From: Gp1-AA122 sp036378535
GTDB lineage: Bacteria > Acidobacteriota > Terriglobia > Terriglobales > Acidobacteriaceae
Assembly (NCBI GenBank): GCA_036378535.1
Contig: DASUWH010000045.1
Location: 124,001-188,000 of the forward strand
Direction of reading: 5' to 3'
DNA: 64,000 nt
Shown here: positions 26,163 to 34,988 of the stretch, piece after piece
How the letters are laid out: each line of letters opens with the position of its first letter
How positions within the stretch are numbered: the stretch's first letter is position 1
Position numbers and translations under genes: made by a program
Notes under the pieces: model-generated
What the model was told of the DNA's origin: nothing
The model's database searches: none
The model's input: only the letters and a program-made list of their open reading frames with translations

Positions 26163-26576
26163 TTGTCCACGGACCTGGTCACCATCGAGCGTTTTCGCGA
26201 TCTACCTGAGGCCCTGTTGGCCAAAGGCAAGCTGGAATCCGCCGGCATCCGCTGCTTCCTCGCCGATTCCGAACTGGTGCGCACGGATTGGCTCTGGTCC
26301 AATGCTATCGGCAACATGCGCCTGCAGGTCCGTCCCGAAGATGCGGCCGACGCTCTCGAACTTCTCCACGAGCCCGCCCCGGAAATTTTTCTGGATTACG
26401 AAGTCGGCGAGTTCTATCAGCAGCCGCGTTGCCCGAAATGCAATTCTTCCGACGTCGGCTTCGAATCCATCGACCGTAAGCTAAGCTATGGCCTCATGCT
26501 CATTGGCCTGCCGATCCCGATCCGCAAAAATAACTGGCGCTGTGCGGAGTGTGGCGCCGAGTGGGTAGAAGAATAG
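26163..26576 (+). CDS. DUF2007-like protein with C-terminal zinc ribbon
   Basis: The 137-residue cytoplasmic protein has an N-terminal domain (about 5-75, LVTIERFRDLPEALLAKGKL...GIRCFLADSELV) like the DUF2007 'signal transducing' family, with the typical LxxxGI pattern. A two-CxxC zinc ribbon follows: CPKCNSSDVGFES and CAECGAEW. The start is TTG. Function is unknown. A heptamer array begins 4 nt after the stop. Confidence 0.8.
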   Translation: MSTDLVTIERFRDLPEALLAKGKLESAGIRCFLADSELVRTDWLWSNAIGNMRLQVRPEDAADALELLHEPAPEIFLDYEVGEFYQQPRCPKCNSSDVGFESIDRKLSYGLMLIGLPIPIRKNNWRCAECGAEWVEE

Positions 26577-26580
26577 TCCG

Positions 26581-26622
26581 GTCTTTGGTCTTTGGTCTTT
26601 GGTCGTTGGTCCTTGGTCGTGG
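26581..26622 (+). repeat. Heptamer array GTCTTTG
   Basis: Six tandem 7-bp units: GTCTTTG three times, then GTCGTTG, GTCCTTG and GTCGTGG. It has the same period as the other arrays but a different unit sequence, and begins immediately after a stop codon. Confidence 0.9.
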
Positions 26623-26777
26623 GCAAGAAACAAATCAACCGTACGGACGTTGCTTGTAACGTCTCCTCTGTGTCCCAGGTTCCTCACCCGTTACCTTCGT
26701 AATGCCGATTGCACGTTCGAGATCACATCATTTTCACGCGTTGCGAACCATAATCGCTGCAGGAGGTGCTTCGCTTC

Positions 26778-27002
26778 GTGCTTCGTCTGGATTACATTTC
26801 CTGCGTGCTAACCGTTGTTTCGACGATCCTGGTGGGGAAAAGGTGCTGGGAAGGCTGGGTACTGGCCGCCCTTAATAGTGTCATCATCTGCATCATTGGC
26901 TTTAGGACCGCGCAGTTGGGATTCATACCCGCTAACGTGTTCTGCCTGGTGCTCTATGGAGTTAATCTCCATAACTGGCGGAAAGCCGAACCCGCCGAGT
27001 AG
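26778..27002 (+). CDS. Small membrane protein resembling part of PnuC
   Basis: About 74 residues with three hydrophobic segments (YISCVLTVVSTILVGK, WVLAALNSVIICIIGF, FIPANVFCLVLYGVNLHNWRK). The pattern recalls the last helices of PnuC-type vitamin transporters, but it is far too short to be a complete one. GTG 26778 is preferred: AGGAGGT (26761-26767) sits about 10 nt upstream, whereas GTG 26766 overlaps that site. It may be a SWEET-like half transporter or a remnant. Confidence 0.6.
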   Translation: MLRLDYISCVLTVVSTILVGKRCWEGWVLAALNSVIICIIGFRTAQLGFIPANVFCLVLYGVNLHNWRKAEPAE

Positions 27003-27025
27003 GTCGGTTCACCAATGCAAGAATA

Positions 27026-27049
27026 AAGGCCCCTCACGGGAGGGGCCTT
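27026..27049. terminator. Bidirectional terminator hairpin
   Basis: AAGGCCCCTC-ACGG-GAGGGGCCTT is a perfect 10-bp stem with a tetraloop, placed between the plus-strand gene ending at 27002 and the minus-strand gene ending at 27077. The flanking A and T residues give short U runs on both strands. Confidence 0.7.
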
Positions 27050-27076
27050 GTCTATTAGGATCCGAAGCTCTCGTTT

Positions 27077-30000
27077 TCAGAAGGTGAACTTCGCGGCCAG
27101 TTGAATCCCCCGCGGTCCGCCGCCGCCAATAAAAGGATTGCCGATGCCGACATCCCCAGTGGCGGTGATGACCCCGGAAGGACCTGTCGGGTTCCCGACT
27201 TCACGCCCGTTCGCGACTTGGAAGCCGTGAATGGCAGGGTCGGCAAGAAAGGCCGGCAGATATGGATTGGCAAAGTTGGGGTGGTTGAGAATATTGAAGA
27301 AGTCCACGCGAAGCTGCATCTTCAGCCGCTCGGTGATTGCGGTGGTCTTATAAAGGGCGAAGTTCCACTCCTTGAATGAGGGCCCGTTCAGGGAGTTCCG
27401 CCGCATATTGCCGAAGTGGCGCGTGCCGGGTATACAATCCGCCGCCGTGCCGCTGGCCACCGTGATGCCCGGTTGGATGCTACAGGGAATTGCGAACGAG
27501 CTGAGGTCGACAAAATTCAACGGATCGTGAGGATGGTAGACGACCGGCCCGACAATATCGGGGCGATCAAAGCCGTTGCCGCTGCCGCTGAAATCATCCT
27601 CAAAGTTGTAATTGAAATGGAACGGCTGGCCGTCTTGCAGAGTGACTATGCTGTCCAGGCCCCAGCCGTTTTTCAGGCGCTGCCAGCTTCCGCCTCGGTT
27701 TGGAAACTCGTAGCTGAAATTCCAGGTGAGACGTCGCGGAATATTGAAGTTGGAGTCGCCATACTCGAGCTGCGGGCGGGTGCTGTCGTTCGGCTGAGCC
27801 GCATTGGGCACAAAATCTTCGCCGTCGCTCGAGTTGTCGAGAGAGTGCGACCAGACAAAGTTCACGACGGAGGTGACTCCGTGCCAGCCATTGACTCGGA
27901 AACTGGTTTGCAACGCGTTGTAATTCGATTTGCCGGTGGAGTTCTCCTGCAAGAGGTAGAACGCGCCGTAGGGATTGTTGCCGATGTAATTGCGAGGAAC
28001 ACTGTAAGCGCCAGTGATGGCGCCAGTGGTGGCGCAGGTCGCGATTCCGAAGGGGCAGTCCGAGGCGGTGATTTGCGCCTGACTGGGCTGACTAAGATCG
28101 AAGAAGCGCCACAGACGATGTCCCTGCGAGCCAACGTAGCCGATCTGGATGACCGTCTTGCTGGAGAGTTGCTGCTGCAGATTCAGGTTGTAGTTCTCCA
28201 TGTACGGCATCTTGATGTTCCGATCGAAGGAGAACACATCGCACTCAAAGCTACAACCACTGCTGGCGGCGAATAAAGGACTGCCAGCAGCGATTGGCCC
28301 ACCATTCGCTCCCGTGGAGAGAATTGGCGCCGGACCAACATTGTTGTAAGCGGGTCCCGGATCAAAGAACGGCGAATAAGGCAGGTGCCCAAGCACCATG
28401 TCTTGCGAAAAAGCGTCGAAGAACATGCCATATCCGGCACGCACTACCGTCTTTCCTTTGCCGGTTACATCCCACGCGATACTGACGCGGGGTGCGAAGT
28501 CTTTTTTGTCCGGATTGTAGAGTTGGCTCAGGCCGGACTGGCCGACCTGGGTAAGTGTGAAGGTGCTTTCCGTCAGATCCAGGTTAGTGACGTTGCTGAG
28601 AAGATTGTTCTTCTCGCGTACCACGCCGAAGTAGTCCCACCGGAAGCCATAACTTAGCGTCAAACGGGTGGTCAGCGCGTAAGTATCTTGGGCATAGAAT
28701 CCGAAATTGTTCTCGAAGGTATGCCGAGTGGAGTTCCCGAAATACTGGAAACCGCCATCCACATTGCCCGCCAGGAAATCCGCCATCGAAGCGAAACTCA
28801 ACCGGCCCCGGAAGTACTTGTCGAAATACTGCTGTACTGAGGTGCGGTGATAATCGACGCCAAATTTGAAACTGTGCTTATTGAGTTTCCAGGAGAAGTT
28901 CTCCAGGAGCTGGTTGTTGCTGTCGAAACGATGCCGGGGAACACTGCTGGTAGATCCCAACTGGGCTACGCCGCTGACCAAAATTATAGGCAAGCCTGAA
29001 TCGAACGGGCCCGAACCGTTACACAACGCAGTGCTCGTGGCCGCGCACAAGCCGATCGAACTGGGATGAAAACTCTGGTCCGCGGGAAAGAAACCTTCCG
29101 CGAAGCGGTTCCAGCCATAGCGGAGTTCGTTCACCTTGTTGACGCCAAACGTGTGTACATAGGAGAGCGAGACCAGTTGCACGCGCGTGGGAGTGAAGGT
29201 ATTGAAGCCGGGCAACTGCCCGCCACTGGCAGTGAGAGCGAGCGGGAAGGACTGCACGCTGTCGCCGAAAAAGTAGCGGCCAGTGAGGATGTTACTCGCG
29301 TTGAAATTCTGATCAATCTTGGCAATGAAGCTGGTCAGCCGGTTGTACGACGGCGAAATGACCGATGCCGTCCCATCTCCAAGGTTGGGCGCGGGCCAGG
29401 GTTTTTTCGCCAGCAAACCGGCAATCACCGGATTGCTAGCATCGCTCGGTTGCAGTGAACCGTCAGCAGCCGTGCCCGTGGGCACACTGGCGATGGTGAC
29501 CACGCCGACCGGTTCCTGCTGGCCCTCGTAGTCAAAGTAGAAGAACGTCTTGTCTTTGACGATCGGGCCGCCCAAGGACGCACCGTACTGATTGTTGTGG
29601 AATGGTGCTTTGGGCTGCGAGGTGGGGTTGAAGTAATTGCGCGCGCCCAGGGTGCTGTTGCGGAAGTATTCGGCAGCGCTTCCATGAATCGTGTTGCTCC
29701 CGCTCTTGGTCACAATGTTGACCACAGCCCCGGCGTTGCGTCCGTATTCGGGCTCGAAATTGGAGAGCACATTGACTTCGGCAACGGCGTCAATGGGCAG
29801 AATTGTCGACGGCGTACCAAAAACTCCAGCCTGGTTGATGGCCGGATCGTTGCGGTAGCCGTCATTCATGTCGGTGCCGTCGAGCAGATAATTATTGGAA
29901 CGGCCACGCGCCCCATTCATGCTGAACTCGCCGAAGGAACCGGGAGAGTCGGAAATCTGGTCGGGCGAGCCGGCTACTCCTGGGTTCAGATAAATCAATT

Positions 30001-30454
30001 TGGTATAGTCACGGCCGTTGACCGGCATTTCCTCGACCGTCTGCGCGGTGAGCACACCACCCAGGGTGTCGTTCGTGGTTTCAATCTCGGGCAGCGCTTC
30101 GCCCGAAACTTCCACCGTTTGGCTGACCTGACCGGGTTTCAGCTGCGCATCCACACGCTTCTGAGACGCCACATTCACCTCCACGCTGCGGGTGACCGAC
30201 TTCTGGAATCCCGTCTGCGTGATCGTGACTTCGTACGTCCCGATGGGCAATTCTGGTATTGAGTAGCTCCCGTCGGCGCTGGTCTGGGTGGTGCGCTCCA
30301 GTCCGGTTGCCGTGTTGTGCGCTGTCACATTCGCACCGGTAACGAAGGCTCCGGTGGCGTCGGTGACGGTTCCAAGTATGGTTCCGCGGAAGGTCTGTCC
30401 CATCATAGTTACCGCGGTTAAGATGACGAAGGCGAGTATCCACCGCACTCTCAT
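27077..30454 (-). CDS. Oar-like TonB-dependent receptor with carboxypeptidase-regulatory domain
   Basis: A 1125-residue outer-membrane protein. After a signal peptide (MRVRWILAFVILTAVTMMGQ) comes a CarboxypepD_reg domain (about 22-115, GTVTDATGAFVTGANVTAHN). A plug-like region (about 125-235, MPVNGRDYTKLIYLNPGVAG, SMNGARGRSNNYLLDGTDMN) and a long 22-strand-type barrel follow, ending in the outer-membrane C-terminal pattern IQLAAKFTF. This type is greatly expanded in Acidobacteriota. The ligand is unknown, perhaps plant-derived carbohydrate or peptide. SD AGGAGG stands 6 nt before the ATG. Monocistronic with a terminator downstream. Confidence 0.93.
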   Translation of the reverse strand: MRVRWILAFVILTAVTMMGQTFRGTILGTVTDATGAFVTGANVTAHNTATGLERTTQTSADGSYSIPELPIGTYEVTITQTGFQKSVTRSVEVNVASQKRVDAQLKPGQVSQTVEVSGEALPEIETTNDTLGGVLTAQTVEEMPVNGRDYTKLIYLNPGVAGSPDQISDSPGSFGEFSMNGARGRSNNYLLDGTDMNDGYRNDPAINQAGVFGTPSTILPIDAVAEVNVLSNFEPEYGRNAGAVVNIVTKSGSNTIHGSAAEYFRNSTLGARNYFNPTSQPKAPFHNNQYGASLGGPIVKDKTFFYFDYEGQQEPVGVVTIASVPTGTAADGSLQPSDASNPVIAGLLAKKPWPAPNLGDGTASVISPSYNRLTSFIAKIDQNFNASNILTGRYFFGDSVQSFPLALTASGGQLPGFNTFTPTRVQLVSLSYVHTFGVNKVNELRYGWNRFAEGFFPADQSFHPSSIGLCAATSTALCNGSGPFDSGLPIILVSGVAQLGSTSSVPRHRFDSNNQLLENFSWKLNKHSFKFGVDYHRTSVQQYFDKYFRGRLSFASMADFLAGNVDGGFQYFGNSTRHTFENNFGFYAQDTYALTTRLTLSYGFRWDYFGVVREKNNLLSNVTNLDLTESTFTLTQVGQSGLSQLYNPDKKDFAPRVSIAWDVTGKGKTVVRAGYGMFFDAFSQDMVLGHLPYSPFFDPGPAYNNVGPAPILSTGANGGPIAAGSPLFAASSGCSFECDVFSFDRNIKMPYMENYNLNLQQQLSSKTVIQIGYVGSQGHRLWRFFDLSQPSQAQITASDCPFGIATCATTGAITGAYSVPRNYIGNNPYGAFYLLQENSTGKSNYNALQTSFRVNGWHGVTSVVNFVWSHSLDNSSDGEDFVPNAAQPNDSTRPQLEYGDSNFNIPRRLTWNFSYEFPNRGGSWQRLKNGWGLDSIVTLQDGQPFHFNYNFEDDFSGSGNGFDRPDIVGPVVYHPHDPLNFVDLSSFAIPCSIQPGITVASGTAADCIPGTRHFGNMRRNSLNGPSFKEWNFALYKTTAITERLKMQLRVDFFNILNHPNFANPYLPAFLADPAIHGFQVANGREVGNPTGPSGVITATGDVGIGNPFIGGGGPRGIQLAAKFTF

Positions 30455-30809
30455 GACTGCCTCCTATAGAAAAAGAACACGCGCAAACCGCTTTACGGAT
30501 TCCTATACGAAACAATTCTGTAATCTGAATTCCGGAACTATATCCGCATTCTGCGCTCGATTCAGGATTGTGAACAGTACAAAGACCTCATGCATGCAAT
30601 TAAATCCGCATGCAGCGCAAAGCGACCATTCTTTCTTCTGGGGGTAAAAGCGTAGCAGCGCGCCAGCAGCGCGTCAATAATGGAAAAGGCGCAAGGCGAT
30701 CAGGATGATGAAAATTTTCATTCTGATTGCTCGCTATGAAAAATGGAAGGGACAACTCAGGCGAACCAGGAGCGCTGTTGCAAAACCTCTCTGCGCGACG
30801 TCCCTCAGG
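30455..30809. other. Non-coding region upstream of the Oar-like receptor
   Basis: It must hold the promoter of the receptor gene (minus strand); the SD AGGAGG is at its left edge. The part around 30500-30620 is AT-richer than the surroundings and contains the palindromic ATGCATGCAAT near 30590. I could not identify a confident -35/-10 pair and see no gene. Confidence 0.4.
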
Positions 30810-32489
30810 CTAGAAGCTGAAGGCTACTCCGCCGCGCAACGCGCGCGCCGACTGCACCAGGTATAGCGTCCGGCCATCCTCACCGATCACCGGCACGTAG
30901 CCTTGCGCCAGCAAATTGCGGATCTCTACCAACACTTCCATGTGTGCAGGCAGGAATCCCAGGCTTGGAATGGGCTGCCGTATAAAGAGGTTGAGATAAG
31001 GATCCACCTGCCCCGGCGAATTATCGAACAGGTCGACTGGCGTGAGCGCCTGGCCACTCGTCCAGCGATAGGAAGCGATCCAGCGGGTACCCGCCCGGGG
31101 CAGCTTGCCGCTCAATTTGCCGCCGAAAGCATGGCGCTGCGCCGTCCGCAGCGACGCTTTGGCAACGTCCAACTCCTGACCGGGCTGTTCGAGATCTAAA
31201 ACACCGCCGTAGCTGTAATCCAGGCTGGCCGTCAGATCAGCATCGAGCTTGCGCTCAAACACCGCTCGCATGCCGTGCGTCTTCAGTTCCGATCCGCCGT
31301 AGGTAAACGTTCCGGAGTAGATGTCGGGAAGAATATCGCCACCTGCGGAAGAAAGCTCTCCTACCCCAAGCAACGCAGGATTGGCGATGCGATCGGAAAA
31401 TGCCGCCACTTGCACGCTGTTCACGCCCATGCGCCGGGACAAGGAAAGTTCATGGTGGTGCGCGCTCTCAACTGCGGTCGAAAAACCGCTCAGGCTCAAT
31501 CTTGGGTTGGTCTCACTCAAGTCTGCCGGCGAAGAGTCGAACCCCTTGCTTAAGCGACTGGTCGGACGCGTGGTGCGGTAGTGGTACTCGACGACCGTAT
31601 TGGGCGAAAGATGCAGGTCAGCGGAAGCGAAGGGCCGGAACGCGTTCTCGCGTCCCATGAATTGAATGGTCTGCAGTTCGCTGCCTAATTGTAGATCCAG
31701 CACGTCGGCTAAGGTAAAACCGTCGGACGCGGATAAGGCCAGTGCCTGGAATGTCCGCAGGTTCGGATCCGGGGTTGCAAACCGGCGCACCGTAAGCGCC
31801 ACTTCCGGATGCGACCCATTCGCCATCTCATGGGAGTAGGACGCGCGCATCACCGTGCTCGGGTTTCCCGATCCATAGCCGACGTTTCCGTCCACAGCCA
31901 GAGTCCCTGTCGAAAAGAGGGAATGTTCCAGAGAGAATCCCGTGCTCATGTCGGGATTCTCGCCATACCCCGTCGAACCTGAGCCGGCCAGAAATGACAA
32001 GGACCCTTTAAGCCGGTTCTGCTCGCTCTTTTCGGCCGCGGAAACCACCACCGGGTTTTCGTCCAGTACCCGCAAGATGGGACGATTCACCACCGATCGC
32101 AGCGTCCATTTCCAATCGTCACTCTGCCCCACACTGTGATCGCGCGAGAGTTGGAACGCTTCAAAGATGGTATTGAGAGTGATATTTTCCACGAGGGCTG
32201 CGCCCGCCCGCAGTGAAATGCGTTCTCTCAGGCTGGGCAGGAAGGCGGGAGCGGAGACTCGAATGTTATAGAGTCCGGGAAGCAGCCCGGTAGCGCGATA
32301 AAAACCTCGATCGTCCGTGAAGACTTTGATCGATTCCGAGGCTACGCCCAGCACCTCGACAATGGCGCCCATTTGCGGCGCACCGGCTGAGTTCCTCACG
32401 TACCCCGAAATGGTGCCCGGCTTCCCCGTCGCCCACGCCGGAAGCACGAGGCCCAACGTCAGCAGCAAGTACCCGAGCTTATGGACCAT
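30810..32489 (-). CDS. Secreted carboxypeptidase-regulatory-domain protein, probable beta-barrel
   Basis: The 559-residue protein has a signal peptide (KLGYLLLTLGLVLPAWA), then a CarboxypepD_reg domain (about 25-105, GTISGYVRNSAGAPQMGAIVEVLG). A beta-rich region to the end has alternating hydrophobic strands and a terminal aromatic residue (RALRGGVAFSF), as in outer-membrane barrels. It is about half the size of an Oar receptor and lacks an evident plug. ATG 32489 has AGGTGG upstream. It starts 35 bp after the GWxTD gene and probably shares its transcript. Confidence 0.82.
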   Translation of the reverse strand: MVHKLGYLLLTLGLVLPAWATGKPGTISGYVRNSAGAPQMGAIVEVLGVASESIKVFTDDRGFYRATGLLPGLYNIRVSAPAFLPSLRERISLRAGAALVENITLNTIFEAFQLSRDHSVGQSDDWKWTLRSVVNRPILRVLDENPVVVSAAEKSEQNRLKGSLSFLAGSGSTGYGENPDMSTGFSLEHSLFSTGTLAVDGNVGYGSGNPSTVMRASYSHEMANGSHPEVALTVRRFATPDPNLRTFQALALSASDGFTLADVLDLQLGSELQTIQFMGRENAFRPFASADLHLSPNTVVEYHYRTTRPTSRLSKGFDSSPADLSETNPRLSLSGFSTAVESAHHHELSLSRRMGVNSVQVAAFSDRIANPALLGVGELSSAGGDILPDIYSGTFTYGGSELKTHGMRAVFERKLDADLTASLDYSYGGVLDLEQPGQELDVAKASLRTAQRHAFGGKLSGKLPRAGTRWIASYRWTSGQALTPVDLFDNSPGQVDPYLNLFIRQPIPSLGFLPAHMEVLVEIRNLLAQGYVPVIGEDGRTLYLVQSARALRGGVAFSF

Positions 32490-32524
32490 GCTCCACCACC
32501 TGGGAAGAGCCAAACCGACGGCAG

Positions 32525-34270
32525 TTATTCGACGGTAAAAGTCGTCGAGGGGTCGACCGTCTGCTTGGAGATGTTGTCGTTCACCTTGATCTGGAGCCGG
32601 TAAAGACCGGGCTGCAGATCGGCCGCCGACAAAGTTTTCTTTAACGTGAGCTGATCGCCTATGTTGCCCATCTGCTCCGTGGATTCGATGGTGTGAATCA
32701 CCGCCTTGTTGGTGGCCGCGTTCACGACATTGTATTCCACCGTCGCAGACGGCTTGTGCGTTTTCTCGTCTACCTCGAGGTTATACACCTGCATCCACAG
32801 GTTCAGCTTCTGATCCCGCTTGAAGCTGGCGGGCTTGCCATCGGCAGCGGGCACGCGCGGCCGCACGAAGGTGTCGCCGATTACAAAATTGCCCGCGCCC
32901 ACGCTGCGTGAAGGCACTGCGTGCATCAGGTCCGCCAATACCAGAGACGAGGTCTCCAGCCGGTCGTCGTTATATTCCGGCACTTGGATTCCTTTGCGCC
33001 AAGTCCCCACCCGATCTCCGTTTACATCCTTGGCCACAATCTCCAGGATGTATCGCCCCGGCCGTAGCGGGACCGCTTTCCAATACACGGACGCGTTTTC
33101 GGTTTCCTTGGGCAACAACTCGGGCGGCACATCCCTCTGCACCGTGTCCTCGAAAGTCTGCGAGACTCGGCCCGCAATCGTGGTGAGGCGGCCGAAGATG
33201 TTGACCGTCCCACGCTCGACGCCGTCCTTGTTGACGAACGTGATGTCTTTGTTCTTCAGCTGGATCGTGATCGGCACCAGCACGGTGTCACTGGTAACTT
33301 TGACGAAGTCGGTCAAAACGTCAAACGGCATCAGGTTGACGCTGATCTTGTGGGTGACCACCTCTTCCAGGTCTTTGAACTTCACGTCGGGTGGCTTGTT
33401 CAACTTGGCGAACTGCTCCAGCCGGTCGAACTGTTTCGCATTTTCGCTGGCCGACATGGGCCCCGTGCCCAGTCGCTCCATGCCGCCGCCCTGAAACCGG
33501 CTCGCCTTGCTCGCCATCCCCATCTGCTCGTAGAGCGTAAGACCAGCGTTCGGCGTGTAAAGCAGGGCGTCCTTTTCGGAACGGTCGATGGTCATGTGAT
33601 AGTCGCCGCACATGCACGTGTCCACGAACTCGATGATGACTTCCTGACCAACGCCTTCCAGGTAGCGGTAGCGCCAATCCTCAAACGGAAATGTCGAAGT
33701 GGTCCCGCCACCTTCTTCCATCGGCCGGTCGTAAGTTCCGCCGGAAGGGTGCGATTCAATCTCATCCGCGGGTCCGTACATGATGTAAATCCGGCCGCGA
33801 TCTGTTTTCCATCCCGGAATGCCGGCGGCAAAATGTTCGTTCGCATAGGCTATGCGCCGGTAGTGCTCTTCTTTGAATTCGTTTTCCGGGGTATCGGGAG
33901 TAGGATCGCGTCGCGCCCAGAATGCCTCGATGAACTGGTCGCGCTCTTCGTCGTTGGACAGCTCCTTGAACGCTGCCCGTTCTTCGTCCGTGATGATCCA
34001 GCGTACGTCCTCATCCAGCCACTTCTTATAGGTCTTGCCGAGCTCCTGCTTAAGTGCCTTGGCGTTGGCCTTCTTCTGCTTCTCTGTCAGCGGTCGCTTG
34101 AGGGGATCTTGTTCCTGCTTCTTGGGCGGGCTCGCGTCCTTGTTGTACAGCGAGCTGCCTTGGTCATCGGACTCGGTGCCGTTTTGTGCATAGGCACAAA
34201 AGCCGCCGAATAGAAATGCGCTGATCAGGAATGCAAATGCGAGACGACTGGATAATGCAGCCCGGGACAT
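32525..34270 (-). CDS. Secreted GWxTD-domain protein
   Basis: The 581-residue protein has a signal peptide (RLAFAFLISAFLFGGFCAYA). A charged region then leads into the GWxTD domain (about 85-250), with the signature GWKTDRGRIYIMYGP at 153-167. A middle region (about 290-440) and a C-terminal beta-sandwich region (LQPGLYRLQIKVNDN) follow. The family is found mainly in Acidobacteriota and related phyla; its function is unknown. The ATG at 34270 is where the signal peptide begins; the longer frame adds 33 unlike residues. It is first in a two-gene unit with the barrel-like protein. Confidence 0.87.
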   Translation of the reverse strand: MSRAALSSRLAFAFLISAFLFGGFCAYAQNGTESDDQGSSLYNKDASPPKKQEQDPLKRPLTEKQKKANAKALKQELGKTYKKWLDEDVRWIITDEERAAFKELSNDEERDQFIEAFWARRDPTPDTPENEFKEEHYRRIAYANEHFAAGIPGWKTDRGRIYIMYGPADEIESHPSGGTYDRPMEEGGGTTSTFPFEDWRYRYLEGVGQEVIIEFVDTCMCGDYHMTIDRSEKDALLYTPNAGLTLYEQMGMASKASRFQGGGMERLGTGPMSASENAKQFDRLEQFAKLNKPPDVKFKDLEEVVTHKISVNLMPFDVLTDFVKVTSDTVLVPITIQLKNKDITFVNKDGVERGTVNIFGRLTTIAGRVSQTFEDTVQRDVPPELLPKETENASVYWKAVPLRPGRYILEIVAKDVNGDRVGTWRKGIQVPEYNDDRLETSSLVLADLMHAVPSRSVGAGNFVIGDTFVRPRVPAADGKPASFKRDQKLNLWMQVYNLEVDEKTHKPSATVEYNVVNAATNKAVIHTIESTEQMGNIGDQLTLKKTLSAADLQPGLYRLQIKVNDNISKQTVDPSTTFTVE

Positions 34271-34988
34271 GGAAGGAGGCGCTCCTCTACAGCGTACGTT
34301 TTCACATTGTATGTCGTTGGATGCGTCAAGGCAACCTTTAGATAGCCGATTTCCGGCTCTGCCGTTCATCTTAAGTCACGCAAATAGAACTTCTTACCTC
34401 CTTTGTCGGGTGGAGCGGTCAACCGGAGGAGTCCCCAATCGTCGAGCCGCTCACGTTATAATGCTGCTTCGCCCCTCACCCGCTCGTCGCTATGGATTAC
34501 TCCGCAAGCTGGTAGTCCAGAAATGGGAACTTCCGCCGTCCGCCTGTCGTATCAGAAGACGTGCATCCCGTAGCGGTTCGGAGGGACCACTGGTGTCGCA
34601 CGTAACCGGGACCTATGGCATTCGTCACAGACCCGCCGGCCCGAAAATGGAATACTCGGCCGTAGCTCGGTCCAGAACCGGCGCAGGTCGCATGGCCGGC
34701 ACTGTTTGGATCGCAGCTGGACAGAGTTCCAGGCCTTAAGTAGGCCATCGGTGCATGGTGAGATTCGGTGCAGACGGATTGTCGACCTGCGCGGACGAGC
34801 CATTCGGCACACCCGGATCGGCGACCTGCCGCAGACAGGCGTTTCGGTGTACCAGAGAACCGCGAGGTACCTGGATTGTCGACCGGCCCCAGACGAGCCC
34901 GCAGGGCGAAAGTCATCAGCCCCGGGCGTAAGCCCGGGTAGCGACCGGAGCATGAGTGAAGCCCCGTAAGGGGCGACCCAGGGATGCA
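34271..34988. other. Divergent intergenic region without a supported gene
   Basis: It lies between the GWxTD gene and the membrane-fusion gene. A perfect TATAAT occurs at 34458-34463 (plus strand) without a matching -35. The right end carries three hairpins (34897-34974). Open frames on both strands here (for example 34497-35111 minus) show no ribosome binding site or family resemblance, and I do not accept them. Confidence 0.5.
34897..34974 (+). repeat. Three consecutive GC hairpins, two with GTAA loops
   Basis: GCCC-GCA-GGGC (34897-34907), CCCGGGC-GTAA-GCCCGGG (34921-34938) and GCCCC-GTAA-GGGGC (34961-34974) follow one another and stop 14 bp before the ATG of the membrane-fusion gene. In RNA the GUAA loops are GNRA tetraloops. 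They probably form in the leader of that gene. Confidence 0.7.
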
